Of a stretch of 64,000 nt of DNA, positions 1-9,432 are shown piece by piece. The DNA is from Methylomarinovum caldicuralii (lineage in GTDB: Bacteria > Pseudomonadota > Gammaproteobacteria > Methylococcales > Methylothermaceae). Numbering within the stretch: the first letter of the stretch is position 1; each line of letters opens with the position of its first letter. A program made the position numbers and the translations under genes. The notes under the pieces were generated by a model. That model was not told the origin of the DNA, searched no databases, and saw nothing but the letters and a program-made list of their open reading frames with translations. The stretch covers positions 1,302,001 to 1,366,000 of the forward strand of contig NZ_AP024714.1 in NCBI RefSeq assembly GCF_033126985.1. Direction: 5' to 3'.

Positions 1-25
1 GACGAAAAGGATTTTCACAGGCAGG

Positions 26-2215
26 TTACTTTTGCGGTTGACGACACAGGACGATGCCGGCCAGGGGCGGCAGGGTCAGGCTGATGGAGTAGGGGCGGCC
101 CATCCAGGGGATTTCCTCGGCTTCCACCCAGCCGTTGCCGACGTTGCTGCCGCCGTAATAGCTCGAATCGGAATTGAAGATTTCCTGGTAGGTGCCGGCC
201 TCGGGCACGCCGAGGCGGTAGTCGTAGCGGGGCACCGGGGTGAAATTGAGGGCGACGAGCAGGAAATCGTCGTCGCTCCTGCGCAGATAGGAGAGGGTGG
301 ACTGGGCCGAATCGTGGCAGTCGATCCACTCGAAACCCTGGGACTGGAAATCGTAGCGGTACAGTTCCGGGTGGCTGCGGTAGAGGCGGTTGAGGTCCGC
401 CAGCAGGCTCTGGACGCCCTTGTGCAACGGGTACTGGAGCAGGTGCCACTCCAGTTCGGTGTCGAAATTCCACTCCGCCGGCTGGGCCAGCTCGTTGCCC
501 ATGAACAGCAGTTTCTTGCCCGGATAGGTGAGCATGTAGGTGTAGAGCAGGCGCAGGTTGGCGAAGCGCTGCCATTCGTCTCCCGGCATCTTGCCCAGCA
601 TGGAACCTTTGCCGTGGACCACCTCGTCGTGGGAGAAGGGGAGGACGAAGTTTTCGGTGAAGGCGTACAGCAGCCCGAAGGTGAGCTGGTCGTGGTGGTA
701 CTTGCGATAGATCGGATCCTGCTGGAAATAGGCCAGGGTGTCGTGCATCCAGCCCATGTTCCACTTCATCGCAAAGCCGAGGCCGCCGACCCAGGGCGGC
801 CGGGTCACCTGGGGCCAGGCGGTGGATTCCTCGGCGATCACCACGCAGCCGGAATGCTGTTCCTGGGTGACCGAGTTGAGTTCGCGCAGGAAGGCGATGG
901 CCTCCAGGTTCTCGTTGCCGCCGTACTGGTTGGGGACCCACTCGCCCGGTTCGCGGGAATAGTCCAGGTACAGCATGGAAGCGACCGCATCGACCCGCAG
1001 GCCGTCGATGTGGAATTCCTCCAGCCAGTACATGGCGCTGCCGAGGAGGAAGTTGCGTACCTCGTTGCGGCCGTAGTCGTAGATCAGGGTGCCCCAGTCG
1101 CGGTGCTCGCCGCGGCGGGGGTCGGCGTGTTCGTACAGGGGTTCGCCGTCGAACCAGGCCAGGGCCCAGGCGTCCTTGGGAAAGTGGGCCGGCACCCAGT
1201 CGAGGATCACGCCAATGCCGTTCTGATGGCAGTAGTCCACGAACCAGCGGAAGTCGTCCGGTTTGCCGAAGCGGCTGGTGGGGGCGTAGTAGCCGGTGGT
1301 CTGATAGCCCCAGGAGGCGTCCAGGGGATGTTCGGTGATCGGCAGCAGTTCGATGTGGGTGAAACCCTGTTCCTTGACGTAGGGCACCAGCTGGCGGGCC
1401 AGTTCCCGATAGTCCAGAAAACCGCCGTCCTCGGCCAGGCGCCACGAGCCCAGATGCACCTCGTAGATGGACATCGGCGCGTGCTGCCAGTCCCACTGGC
1501 GGCGTTTTTGCTGCCAGTCCCGGTCGCCCCACGGGTAGCCGCTTTCCTCGACCACGATGGCGGCGGTCTTGGGACGCAGTTCGAAGAAGCGGCCGTAGGG
1601 GTCGGTCTTGACGAACACGTTGCCGGTGCGGCGGTTGCGGATCTCGAATTTGTACAGCTCCCCCGCCCCGATGCCGGGAATAAAGATTTCCCACACCCCG
1701 GCGTCGTAGCGGCAGCGCATGGGATGGCGGCGGCCGTCCCAGGCGTTGAAGTCGCCAACCACGCTGACCCGCTCGGCGTTGGGGGCCCAGACCGCAAACA
1801 GGGTGCCGTCGATGCCGTCCACGGTGCGCCGCTGGGCGCCGAGCACCCGGTAGATGTGCCAGTGCTTGCCGGTGCCGAACAGGTACAGGTCGAAGTCCGG
1901 GATCTGCGGCATGAACGTGTAGGGATCGACGTAGCGGTGCGTGTTGCCGGCCTTGTCGGTCCAGATCACGGTGTAATGCAGGGGGAGGTCCCAGTCGCCC
2001 ACCTCGGCCTGAAACAGGTCGGTGCCTTCGATCCGCTGCAGTTCCGGGCCGTTCTCGATGCGAACGCTCCGGGCCCCGGGCAGGAACACGCGGACGATGT
2101 CGCGGCCCTGTTCGTGGTGGCGTCCGAGGACCGAGCACGGATCGTGATGGCGCGCCTGGACGATCAGTTCCAGAGCGGGCGGCAATGGTTCGGCGGGCGA
2201 AAGGGTTGTGTTCAC
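26..2215 (-). CDS. glgB: 1,4-alpha-glucan branching enzyme
   Basis: This 729-residue protein forms alpha-1,6 branches in glycogen, acting in the cytoplasm. It has the GlgB order: two N-terminal beta-sandwich/CBM48-type regions (roughly residues 20-215), a GH13 barrel and a C-terminal all-beta domain. The three GH13 acidic residues are visible: D409 in DGLRVDAV, E462 in AEEST and D530 in FSHDEV. The length matches the usual 720-730 residues, so the gene is complete. It is divergent from glgC across an 88-bp spacer, in which I could not find a convincing -35/-10 pair. The window begins 25 bp beyond its stop codon, so its downstream neighbour is unseen. With glgC and malQ it forms a glycogen locus. 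Confidence 0.97.
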   Translation of the reverse strand: MNTTLSPAEPLPPALELIVQARHHDPCSVLGRHHEQGRDIVRVFLPGARSVRIENGPELQRIEGTDLFQAEVGDWDLPLHYTVIWTDKAGNTHRYVDPYTFMPQIPDFDLYLFGTGKHWHIYRVLGAQRRTVDGIDGTLFAVWAPNAERVSVVGDFNAWDGRRHPMRCRYDAGVWEIFIPGIGAGELYKFEIRNRRTGNVFVKTDPYGRFFELRPKTAAIVVEESGYPWGDRDWQQKRRQWDWQHAPMSIYEVHLGSWRLAEDGGFLDYRELARQLVPYVKEQGFTHIELLPITEHPLDASWGYQTTGYYAPTSRFGKPDDFRWFVDYCHQNGIGVILDWVPAHFPKDAWALAWFDGEPLYEHADPRRGEHRDWGTLIYDYGRNEVRNFLLGSAMYWLEEFHIDGLRVDAVASMLYLDYSREPGEWVPNQYGGNENLEAIAFLRELNSVTQEQHSGCVVIAEESTAWPQVTRPPWVGGLGFAMKWNMGWMHDTLAYFQQDPIYRKYHHDQLTFGLLYAFTENFVLPFSHDEVVHGKGSMLGKMPGDEWQRFANLRLLYTYMLTYPGKKLLFMGNELAQPAEWNFDTELEWHLLQYPLHKGVQSLLADLNRLYRSHPELYRYDFQSQGFEWIDCHDSAQSTLSYLRRSDDDFLLVALNFTPVPRYDYRLGVPEAGTYQEIFNSDSSYYGGSNVGNGWVEAEEIPWMGRPYSISLTLPPLAGIVLCRQPQK

Positions 2216-2303
2216 TTTGGCGCTTCTCTGATAATGGATTGGACGTTTTCGTTCTTGTGTGCGAAAAATAGTAACAAATTCTGCCTGGCCAGGGAGATCC
2301 CGT

Positions 2304-3569
2304 ATGTCTGCAAACCGTTTCGTCAGCCGCCTGACCCGTCAAACCGTCGCCATGGTCCTCGCCGGAGGCCGGGGGACCCGCCTGCGCAAACTCACCGAAT
2401 GGCGCGCCAAGCCGGCGGTGCACTTCGGCGGCAAGTACCGTATCATCGACTTCACCCTTTCCAACTGCCTCAATTCAGGCATCCGCCGCATCGGCGTGCT
2501 GACCCAGTACAAGGCCGATTCCCTGATCCGCCACATCCAGAAAGGCTGGGGCTTCCTGCGCGGCGAGCTGGGCGAGTTCATCGACATCCTCCCGGCCCAG
2601 CAGCGTCTCCACGACGAGTGGTACAAGGGCACCGCCGACGCCATTTACCAGAATCTCGACATCGTCCGCAACTACGGCCCCGAATACGTGCTGGTGCTGG
2701 CCGGCGACCACGTGTACAAGATGGACTACGGCGCCATGCTGGCTTACCATGTGGAGAACGATGCCGACCTGACCATCGCCTGCATCGAGGTGCCGCTCAA
2801 GGACGCCAGCGCTTTTGGGGTGATGCAGGTGGACGAGAACAGCCGCATCGTCGATTTCATCGAAAAACCCGCCTCTCCCCCCTGCATTCCCGGCCGCCCC
2901 GACATGGCCCTGGCTTCCATGGGGATCTACATCTTCAACGCCGACTTCCTTTACGAGCAGCTCATCAAGGACGCCGACGATCCCAAATCCAGCCACGACT
3001 TCGGCAAGGACATCATTCCCAAAGTCATCAAGAGCTACCGGGTCTTCGCCTATCCCTTCCTCAACGTCCAGACCGGGGTGCAGAACTACTGGCGCGACGT
3101 GGGGACCATCGATTCCTACTGGTCCGCCAACATGGAGCTGATCGGCGTCAACCCGGAACTGAACCTGTACGACCAGGAATGGCCCATCTGGACCTATCAG
3201 GTACAGGCGCCGCCGGCCAAGTTCGTGTTCGAGGACCGCGACCACGACCGGGTCGGCCAGGCTTTCGATTCCATGGTCTGCGGCGGCTGCATCATCTCCG
3301 GTTCCACCGTGCGCCATTCGATCCTGTCTCCCAACGTGCGGGTCAACTCCTGGGCTCTGGTGGAACATTCGGTGGTGCTGCCCCAGGTCAACATCGGCCG
3401 CCACGCCAAGGTGCGCCGCGCCATCATCGACGGCGGCTGCAAAATCCCCGAGGGGATGGAGATCGGCTACGATCTGGAAGAAGACAAGAAACGTTTCGAC
3501 GTCAGCCCCGGCGGCATCGTCACCGTCACGCCCGACATGCTGGGACAGAAGATCCACTTCGTGCGCTGA
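2304..3569 (+). CDS. glgC: Glucose-1-phosphate adenylyltransferase (ADP-glucose pyrophosphorylase)
   Basis: This enzyme makes ADP-glucose from ATP and glucose-1-phosphate, the committed step of bacterial glycogen synthesis. It has 421 residues from the ATG at 2304, which is preceded by GGGAG. An upstream in-frame ATG at 2259 is less likely because the family motif GGRGTRL then falls at residues 21-27, the usual place. The metal-binding aspartate is D135 in GDHVYKMDY. The sugar-nucleotide transferase domain is followed by a C-terminal left-handed beta-helix that carries the allosteric and oligomeric role in the family. Its stop shares one base with the malQ start, so the two are translationally coupled. 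Confidence 0.97.
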   Translation: MSANRFVSRLTRQTVAMVLAGGRGTRLRKLTEWRAKPAVHFGGKYRIIDFTLSNCLNSGIRRIGVLTQYKADSLIRHIQKGWGFLRGELGEFIDILPAQQRLHDEWYKGTADAIYQNLDIVRNYGPEYVLVLAGDHVYKMDYGAMLAYHVENDADLTIACIEVPLKDASAFGVMQVDENSRIVDFIEKPASPPCIPGRPDMALASMGIYIFNADFLYEQLIKDADDPKSSHDFGKDIIPKVIKSYRVFAYPFLNVQTGVQNYWRDVGTIDSYWSANMELIGVNPELNLYDQEWPIWTYQVQAPPAKFVFEDRDHDRVGQAFDSMVCGGCIISGSTVRHSILSPNVRVNSWALVEHSVVLPQVNIGRHAKVRRAIIDGGCKIPEGMEIGYDLEEDKKRFDVSPGGIVTVTPDMLGQKIHFVR

Positions 3570-5050
3570 TGATGGTGGAAAACAGCGTCCTGGAGCGGCG
3601 TCGGGCCGGGGTGCTGCTCCATATCACCTCTTTGCCGGGAGAGGGGGGCAACGGCGATCTGGGGGCGCACGCGTTCCGTTTCGTGGAGTTTCTCGCCGAT
3701 AAGGCCCTGAGCGTGTGGCAGACGCTGCCGGTCAACCCCACGGGCAGCGACGGCTCGCCCTACCAGTGCCTGTCGGCCCATGCCGGCAATCCACTGCTGA
3801 TCGACCTCGACTGGCTGGCGGAAAAGGGGCTTTTGGCGGCGGAACGGATTCCGGGGGCGAAAGCGGCCGCAGCAGGCCGTCTGGCGGCGCTGCGCGAAGC
3901 CCACGAAGCCTTCCGCCGGGACGACCGGGGGCTGGCGGAAGACTATCGCCATTTCCTCCAGTTTCACCATTACTGGCTGGAGGATTTCGCTCTGTTCATG
4001 GCTTTGAAGGCGCGCTTCGGTCAGCGCGCCTGGTGGGACTGGCCCGGGCCTTACCGGGACCGCGATCCCGAGGCGCTGTCCCGGGCCCGCCGGGAGCTGG
4101 CGCACGAACTGGACCGGGTGCGTTTCGAGCAGTTCGTGTTTTTCCGGCAATGGCAGGCACTGCGTCGTCACGCCCACCGCCACGGGGTGCTGCTGTTCGG
4201 CGACATGCCCATCTTCGTCGCCGCCGACAGCGCCGATGTCTGGGCCAAGCGCCGCTATTTCCAGCTGGACGAAACCGGCCACCCCAGGGTGGTCGCCGGG
4301 GTGCCGCCGGATTATTTCTCCGCCACCGGCCAGCGCTGGGGCAATCCCCACTATGACTGGGAGGCGCTGCAGCGCGACGGCTTCTCCTGGTGGATCGAGC
4401 GCCTGCACACCCAGCTTGAGCTGTTCGACTGGATCCGCATCGACCACTTCCGCGGCTTCCAGGCCTACTGGGAAATCCCCGCCGAGGCCGAAACCGCCGC
4501 CGCCGGCCGTTGGGTCGAGGCACCGGGGGAGGCGCTGCTGGAAGCGCTCTTCGATCGTTTCGGCGCTCTGCCGCTGGTGGCCGAGGATCTGGGTATCATT
4601 ACCCCGGAAGTTGAGGATCTGCGGCGCAAGTTCGCCATCCCCGGGATGCTGGTGCTGCAGTTCGCCTTCGACGGCGGACCGGACAACCCCTATCTGCCCC
4701 ACAATCACAGCGCCGACCGGGTGGTCTATACCGGCACCCACGACAACGATACCACCTTAAGCTGGTTCGAAGCGCTTGCGGATGAACAGAAAGGGCATAT
4801 CTACGACTATCTGGGCAATCCCCAGGAGGCGATGCCCTGGGCGCTGATGCGCTGCGCCTTCGCTTCGGTGGCCACAGTAGCCGTCGTGCCGATGCAGGAC
4901 GTGCTCGGGCTGGGGCGGGGCCACCGGATGAACACCCCGGGCACTACCGAGGGCAACTGGCGCTGGCGTTTTTCCTGGGAACAGCTGTGTCCCGAGCACG
5001 GCGACCGTCTGCGCCACTGGTCCCATCTTTACGGACGTGCCGCCGGCTAG
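3569..5050 (+). CDS. malQ: 4-alpha-glucanotransferase (amylomaltase, GH77)
   Basis: This 493-residue enzyme transfers alpha-1,4-glucan segments between maltodextrins and recycles short glucans made during glycogen turnover. GH77 features are present: the N-terminal SPYQCLSAHAGNPLLIDL stretch, DMPIFVAADSADVW, the nucleophile D292 in RIDHFRGF, the acid/base E339 in AEDLG and D392 in GTHDND. The start ATG overlaps the glgC stop by one base (TGATG); a second ATG follows directly. Its frame is open far upstream, through glgC and the glgB antisense strand, but that extension is only GC-rich shadow. Beyond its stop lies a gene remnant on the other strand. Confidence 0.95.
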   Translation: MMVENSVLERRRAGVLLHITSLPGEGGNGDLGAHAFRFVEFLADKALSVWQTLPVNPTGSDGSPYQCLSAHAGNPLLIDLDWLAEKGLLAAERIPGAKAAAAGRLAALREAHEAFRRDDRGLAEDYRHFLQFHHYWLEDFALFMALKARFGQRAWWDWPGPYRDRDPEALSRARRELAHELDRVRFEQFVFFRQWQALRRHAHRHGVLLFGDMPIFVAADSADVWAKRRYFQLDETGHPRVVAGVPPDYFSATGQRWGNPHYDWEALQRDGFSWWIERLHTQLELFDWIRIDHFRGFQAYWEIPAEAETAAAGRWVEAPGEALLEALFDRFGALPLVAEDLGIITPEVEDLRRKFAIPGMLVLQFAFDGGPDNPYLPHNHSADRVVYTGTHDNDTTLSWFEALADEQKGHIYDYLGNPQEAMPWALMRCAFASVATVAVVPMQDVLGLGRGHRMNTPGTTEGNWRWRFSWEQLCPEHGDRLRHWSHLYGRAAG

Positions 5051-5064
5051 AGCTGTGGGGGGAA

Positions 5065-5208
5065 TCTCGAACGCCTGCAGCACCAGAAAGGGATACACCA
5101 CATTGATGTGGGGCATCCAGCGCCGCACCTGGCGGTCGTAGCGCCGCCTGAGTGCCTGGATCGGGGGCCAGACCGCCGCCGGCGGAATCACCACCAGGGC
5201 GGTCTTGT
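5065..5208 (-). pseudogene. Remnant of a 2'-5' RNA ligase family (2H phosphoesterase-like) gene
   Basis: Just downstream of amrA, the minus strand encodes a stretch that reads like the N-terminus of the 2'-5' RNA ligase/2H family: KTALVVIPPAAVWPPIQALR followed by RWMPHINVVYPF. The HIN and YPF part is the first histidine motif of that family. After about 45 residues the similarity stops and the frame runs into antisense malQ, so the second His motif and most of the domain are missing. No ATG precedes it; only GTG codons could start it. I infer the 5' end of a deleted gene that once followed amrA. Identification rests on recognition of the motif, without a search. Confidence 0.6.
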
Positions 5209-5213
5209 GGGTC

Positions 5214-5786
5214 TTACTCGATGACTTCGGTGGTATAGCGGTAGACCTTGAGGGTGTCGGACCAGTAGTCCGGGGGCAGGCCCGCCTTCAGTTTCAGGTG
5301 CCGCAGAAAGTCGCGCTTGTCCGGCAGCTGTTTCCACACCGTCGGCAGGAAGGTGCCGCGGTAAGGGCCGTCCTCCAGCACCAGACCGTCGATGCCGGGG
5401 CGGATCTGGCGCAGCAGGTCCTCCTCGGAGGTGAAGGTCATTTCCTCCAGCGGGCTGAGGATGGAGATGTGGATGTCGAGACGGTCCACCTCCGCCTCGC
5501 GCACCGGCGGGAAACGGGGATCGCCGAAGGCGGCGGCGAAGGCGTTGTGCACCACGTCCTCGGCCAGCGGGCGCCGGGCTTCCAGGGAACCGATACAGCC
5601 GCGCAACTGCCCGTTTTCCTCCAGGGTGACGAAAGCGGCCCTCGGCACCTGCAGGGCTGCAGGCAGCGCTTCCAGGTTCACCGCCGGCGGTCGGCCGTGG
5701 CGGGCGCCGTAACGGATCGCCTCGCGCGCCAGTTCCAAAAGCAGTCGGCGTTCCTGCGGTGTCAGCTTGAGATCAGAAGAAGGCAT
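5214..5786 (-). CDS. amrA: AmmeMemoRadiSam system protein A (AMMECR1 domain)
   Basis: This 190-residue protein is an AMMECR1-domain protein, recognisable by the signature region GQLRGCIGSLEARRPL and the following NAFAAAFGDPRFPPV segment. Its biochemical role is not established; the family co-occurs with a Memo-like protein and a radical SAM enzyme, both encoded next to it here. I place the start at 5786 (MPSSDLKL), 14 bp inside the end of amrB; an alternative ATG lies three codons upstream at 5795. The longer open frame upstream overlaps amrB and is not supported. A ligase-like gene remnant follows its stop. Confidence 0.9.
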   Translation of the reverse strand: MPSSDLKLTPQERRLLLELAREAIRYGARHGRPPAVNLEALPAALQVPRAAFVTLEENGQLRGCIGSLEARRPLAEDVVHNAFAAAFGDPRFPPVREAEVDRLDIHISILSPLEEMTFTSEEDLLRQIRPGIDGLVLEDGPYRGTFLPTVWKQLPDKRDFLRHLKLKAGLPPDYWSDTLKVYRYTTEVIE

Positions 5787-6558
5787 AGGCGCCATACCCC
5801 ACGACTTGATCCTTGGGACCTGCGGTGTCCCCGGAGTTGCGCAGATCGACGGTTTTGGCCCTGAGGCCGTGTTTGCGCGCCGCCAGCAACAGGCCGGCCA
5901 CGGGAATGCGGCCACAGGCCGATTCGTAGTTCAGCCGGGTCGGGTCCAGTTCCTCAATGGCCCGGGAAGTGGCCGAATCCAGGCGGCGGGCGGTTTCGTA
6001 ATCGTAGTAGTGACTGAGGTCGGAACTGACCACGATCAGGGTTTCCGGCCCGCCCCACAGCCGCTCCAGCACCTGGGCCACTTCCTCCGGGGTGGCATCG
6101 CCGACCACGATGGGCACCACCTTGAAGTCCTCCAGCACCTCTTGCAGGAAGGGCAGGTGAACCTCCAGGCTGTGTTCCGGCTCGTGGGGCAGGTCGGAGA
6201 CGTGAACGAAGGGCAGGTCTGCGATCTTGGCGAGCGCCGCCTTGTCCACCGCCACCGTGCCCAGGGGGGTGATGAAAAAGTCCACGCTCGGCACCGCCAG
6301 TCCACGGAAGGGCACCCGGTGCGCGGGCCCGAGCAGCACCACGCGCTTGATCACGTCCTTGGCCGGAAGCAGCAGACGATAGACGCTCGCCGCCACCGGA
6401 CCGGAGTAGATGTAGCCGGCATGGGGGGCGATGATCGCCTTCGGCACCGGGCCCTCCACGGCGGCGGAGGCCAGGAAGGTACGGATCATCTCGTCCAGCT
6501 CCACCGGGTCTTCAGGATAGAACATCCCGGCGACGGCAGGATAGCGTAGGCTGGTCAT
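5773..6558 (-). CDS. amrB: AmmeMemoRadiSam system protein B (Memo-like)
   Basis: This 261-residue protein belongs to the Memo/AmrB family, related in fold to class III extradiol dioxygenases. The opening RYPAVAGMFYPED is typical, as are APHAGYIYSGPVAASVY, LGPAHRVPF and VVSSDLSHYYDYETA, which carry histidines expected at the metal site. The start at 6558 is chosen because GGAG lies seven bases upstream; an ATG five codons earlier lacks this. It overlaps amrA by 14 bp, so the two are co-translated, and it is divergent from amrS. Memo proteins in eukaryotes have been linked to redox chemistry; the bacterial role is unknown. Confidence 0.92.
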   Translation of the reverse strand: MTSLRYPAVAGMFYPEDPVELDEMIRTFLASAAVEGPVPKAIIAPHAGYIYSGPVAASVYRLLLPAKDVIKRVVLLGPAHRVPFRGLAVPSVDFFITPLGTVAVDKAALAKIADLPFVHVSDLPHEPEHSLEVHLPFLQEVLEDFKVVPIVVGDATPEEVAQVLERLWGGPETLIVVSSDLSHYYDYETARRLDSATSRAIEELDPTRLNYESACGRIPVAGLLLAARKHGLRAKTVDLRNSGDTAGPKDQVVGYGAYAFF

Positions 6559-6575
6559 GGTCGTTCTCCGCAAAC

Positions 6576-6604
6576 TTGAAATACGAACTCAAAACCTATA
6601 TATG
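6576..6604 (+). promoter_or_regulatory. Candidate sigma-70 promoter for amrS
   Basis: TTGAAA (6576-6581) and TATATG (6599-6604) are separated by exactly 17 bp in the AT-rich 79-bp spacer between amrB and amrS. Transcription would start near 6611, leaving a short leader before the amrS ATG at 6638. This is a sequence match only. Confidence 0.45.
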
Positions 6605-6637
6605 AACACCAAGACCTAAATTCAATGGGGAAATGCC

Positions 6638-7750
6638 ATGTCCACCGCCGCCGAAAGCCTGCCCAAAGACAAGCACGTGGTGCCGACCAAGTACTGGCAC
6701 AAGCTGCCGGACGGCCGGGTCCAGTGCGATCTGTGCCCCCGCTTCTGCAAACTCCACGAGGGGCAGCGCGGCCTGTGCTTCGTCCGCGCCTGCCAGAACG
6801 GCCAGATCGTCCTGACCACCTACGGCCGCGCCAGCGGCTTCTGCATCGATCCCATCGAGAAGAAGCCGCTGTATCACTTCCTGCCGGGGACGCCGGTGCT
6901 GTCCTTCGGCACGGCCGGATGCAATCTGGCGTGCAAGTTTTGCCAGAACTGGGACATCAGCAAGGCCCGCGAATTTGACATCCTGACGGTGGAGGCCCCG
7001 CCGAACGCCATCGCCCGCGCCGCTCATGAACTGGAGTGCAGGAGCGTGGCCTACACCTACAATGACCCGGTGATCTTCCACGAGTACGTCATCGACACCG
7101 CCAAGGCATGCCGCGAGTACGGCATCAGGAACGTGGCGGTCACCGCCGGTTACGTCACCGAGGAGCCGCGGCGGGAGTTCTACCGGTATATGGATGCCGC
7201 CAACGTCGACCTCAAGGCTTTCACCGAGGATTTCTACCGCAAGATCTGCGGCGGTCATCTGCAGCCGGTGCTCGACACCCTGGAATACATCAAGCACGAA
7301 ACCGACTGCTGGCTGGAGATCACCACCTTGCTGATTCCGGGGGAAAACGATTCCAGCGAGGAAATCGACAAGATGACCCGCTGGGTGGTGGAAAAGCTCG
7401 GGCCCGACGTGCCCCATCACTTCACCGCCTTCCATCCCGACTGGAAGATGATGGACCATCCGCCGACTCCGCCGGAAACCCTGCTGCGCGCCCGCAAGAT
7501 CGCCATGGAGAACGGCCTGCGCTACGTCTATACCGGCAACATCCATTATCCGGAAGGGGACAGCACCTGGTGTCATCACTGCGGCCAGCTTCTCATCGGC
7601 CGCGACTGGTACGTCCTCAGCGACTGGAACCTGACCCCGAATGGCAAATGTAGCCAGTGCGGCACCCCGGTGCCGGGCGTGTTCGAGCCCAAACCGGGAG
7701 ACTGGGGGCCGAGGCGGTATGTGGTGGATATGTCGCGGTTTGTGGGATAA
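6638..7750 (+). CDS. amrS: AmmeMemoRadiSam system radical SAM enzyme
   Basis: This 370-residue radical SAM protein has the cluster motif CNLACKFC (C95, C99, C102). It also carries extra cysteine pairs: CDLCPRFC near residues 30-37, and two CxxC pairs at the C-terminus (WCHHCG and KCSQCG), which probably bind metal or further Fe-S clusters. The layout matches the radical SAM partner of AmmeMemoRadiSam systems, distantly like pyruvate formate-lyase activases. It is divergent from amrBA but adjacent, so all three components of the system are present. The substrate is unknown. The start follows a GGGG tract and agrees with the family N-terminus. Confidence 0.93.
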   Translation: MSTAAESLPKDKHVVPTKYWHKLPDGRVQCDLCPRFCKLHEGQRGLCFVRACQNGQIVLTTYGRASGFCIDPIEKKPLYHFLPGTPVLSFGTAGCNLACKFCQNWDISKAREFDILTVEAPPNAIARAAHELECRSVAYTYNDPVIFHEYVIDTAKACREYGIRNVAVTAGYVTEEPRREFYRYMDAANVDLKAFTEDFYRKICGGHLQPVLDTLEYIKHETDCWLEITTLLIPGENDSSEEIDKMTRWVVEKLGPDVPHHFTAFHPDWKMMDHPPTPPETLLRARKIAMENGLRYVYTGNIHYPEGDSTWCHHCGQLLIGRDWYVLSDWNLTPNGKCSQCGTPVPGVFEPKPGDWGPRRYVVDMSRFVG

Positions 7751-7759
7751 GTCTCTGGG

Positions 7760-8731
7760 CTAGCCGCGCCACAACAGCTTGCGTTGCCAGCGGGTGAGGC
7801 GTTTCCACATCCGCCCCCGGAAGGCGTACCAGCGCCACCATGTTTCGATGCGTCGAACCCGGCTGAGCGACGCGTCGAGGTCATGATCCAGGGAGGCGAG
7901 ATCAAATGGCGGCGGTGGAGTGTCCGGCCTGCGCGCGATCGCGACGATGACACGGTTCTGACCGGTGGCGTACAAAGGATCGATGGCGCAATGGACGATC
8001 TCAAAGCCGGTGGCCTTGAGATACCGTTCCAGGGTGTCGCGGGTCAAATGGAACTGGTGGGCGACGCCGCTCGAGAACGGGGTCGGGCGGGCGACGTTGT
8101 AATTGGGCTGCAGGACATCCTTCTCCATCAGGAACAGCCAGCCGCCAGGTTTGAGGATTTCGTAGGCTTGGTGCAGGAATTGCCGGGGGGACAGGAGGTG
8201 TCCCAGAACGTGCACCGTGAGCCCGGTGATAAGATCGAAACGCTGGGGATCGAATCCGGGAAACAAGTGGGTTTCGGTGATCTTCAACCGCCGGGTGAAG
8301 GGCAGCCCGCGTGCTTCGGCGGCATAGCGGACGTTGGCGGGAAAGGGGTCGGTGCCAAGGACCTGGGCGCCCGCCGCCGTCATCGCCTGGGCCAGGGCGC
8401 CGGAGCGCATGCGCAGGTCCAGTACGCTTTTGCCTTGAAGATCGAGGTATCGCTGGAGCAGAGGCAAAGACCAGCGCCGCACGCGTTTTTCCTCGGCGCG
8501 CACTTTCCGGGCCGAAGGCCGTCCTTCCGCTGCTGCCAGAGAAGGCGCACCGGCATCGCCGCTAAAGTTGCCATCGTAAAACGATTCCAGCCCAGCCACC
8601 GTCATCCTGGGGCTGCAGGAGAACAGACCGCAGCGCTGGCACAGGACGATTTCCCCCTGTAAAGGGAAGTTCGAAGGCGCGACGATGGTATGCTCTTTAC
8701 TGCTGCATAGATCGCAAGTCGCAGTCGTCAT
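7760..8731 (-). CDS. Class I SAM-dependent methyltransferase with N-terminal zinc-ribbon cysteines
   Basis: This 323-residue protein opens with two CxxC pairs (C6/C9 and C31/C34), then a methyltransferase fold beginning at the motif SVLDLRMRSGALAQAM. The order, zinc-ribbon then Rossmann methyltransferase, is common in surface-polysaccharide clusters, where such proteins methylate sugars or sugar nucleotides. The glycine-rich loop is atypical (DLRMRSG in place of DxGxGxG), so SAM binding may differ. It is the last gene of the nonulosonic-acid operon; its ATG overlaps the neuA-like stop as ATGA. The substrate cannot be told from sequence. Confidence 0.85.
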   Translation of the reverse strand: MTTATCDLCSSKEHTIVAPSNFPLQGEIVLCQRCGLFSCSPRMTVAGLESFYDGNFSGDAGAPSLAAAEGRPSARKVRAEEKRVRRWSLPLLQRYLDLQGKSVLDLRMRSGALAQAMTAAGAQVLGTDPFPANVRYAAEARGLPFTRRLKITETHLFPGFDPQRFDLITGLTVHVLGHLLSPRQFLHQAYEILKPGGWLFLMEKDVLQPNYNVARPTPFSSGVAHQFHLTRDTLERYLKATGFEIVHCAIDPLYATGQNRVIVAIARRPDTPPPPFDLASLDHDLDASLSRVRRIETWWRWYAFRGRMWKRLTRWQRKLLWRG

Positions 8732-9432
8732 CGGTAATACTTCTGATAAAGGAATTCAGCGAATTCCAGATCGACGGGATCGTCGATGTTGGCACACGGT
8801 TCGTCGATGATGACTCCGGCGCAGCGTTTTTCGATGATACGGCGTTTTTCCACGATGGTATCCCGCCAGGCGGCGTAGCACGCACCGGTGCGGTAATAAT
8901 ACCGCGGTGCCTGCTGGCGGTTGGACAGGCTCTTGTCCAGATAGGGGCGGACACGTCCTTCTTCATCGAGACGCAGTATTTTTTCCGGTACGAAATGGCC
9001 GGGAACCGGCGCGATGGTGGTAGCGGCCTCGAAGTCGCCCGCGGCCAGTGCCTCGACGGTTTTTTCGATATGCTCAAGGCGCCGCAAGGGCGTGGTCGGT
9101 TGGAGATAGACGGCCAGATCGAAACGCCGCCGCCAGTGTGCTTCCGCCGCCAGCCAGGCATGGCGCCAGACATCGATTCCCAAAGCGGTATCGGTCGCAA
9201 ATTCGGCCGGGCGCAGGAAGGGGACCGCGAGGCCGTAACGGCGCCCTTCCTCGGCCAGAGCAGTATCGTCGGTACTGAGAAGCGCTTGGTCGATCCAGGG
9301 GATTTGGGCGATCAGCCAACCGGCCCACCCGATCAGGGAGCGGCCGCCCACTTTCCGTAAGTTCTTGCCGGGAATGCCCTTGCTGCCGCCGCGGGCGGGG
9401 ACGACGGCGAGAACGCTATGGCCTTTCCACAT
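8728..9432 (-). CDS. neuA: Acylneuraminate (nonulosonic acid) cytidylyltransferase
   Basis: This 234-residue protein activates a nonulosonic acid with CTP to give the CMP-sugar. The nucleotide-binding motif VPARGGSKGIPGKN sits at residues 11-24, and the later LQPTTPLRR and NIDDPVDLEFAE segments are typical of NeuA-type cytidylyltransferases. The family includes enzymes for sialic, legionaminic and pseudaminic acids, which cannot be separated here by eye. NeuB- and NeuC-like proteins encoded in the same operon favour a sialic- or legionaminic-type sugar. It overlaps the upstream gene by 17 bp and the downstream methyltransferase by 4 bp. Confidence 0.9.
   Translation of the reverse strand: MWKGHSVLAVVPARGGSKGIPGKNLRKVGGRSLIGWAGWLIAQIPWIDQALLSTDDTALAEEGRRYGLAVPFLRPAEFATDTALGIDVWRHAWLAAEAHWRRRFDLAVYLQPTTPLRRLEHIEKTVEALAAGDFEAATTIAPVPGHFVPEKILRLDEEGRVRPYLDKSLSNRQQAPRYYYRTGACYAAWRDTIVEKRRIIEKRCAGVIIDEPCANIDDPVDLEFAEFLYQKYYR

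Noticed and set aside
32-3568. A very long plus-strand frame running from the window start through glgB antisense and glgC into malQ
   Set aside because: It is GC-rich shadow coding antisense to glgB and out of frame with glgC. Only the part from 3569 matches a family (MalQ).
4757-5194. A 145-codon minus-strand frame covering the ligase-like fragment and antisense malQ
   Set aside because: Only the first 45 or so codons look like a real protein. The remainder is antisense to conserved malQ, so I report a remnant, not a gene.
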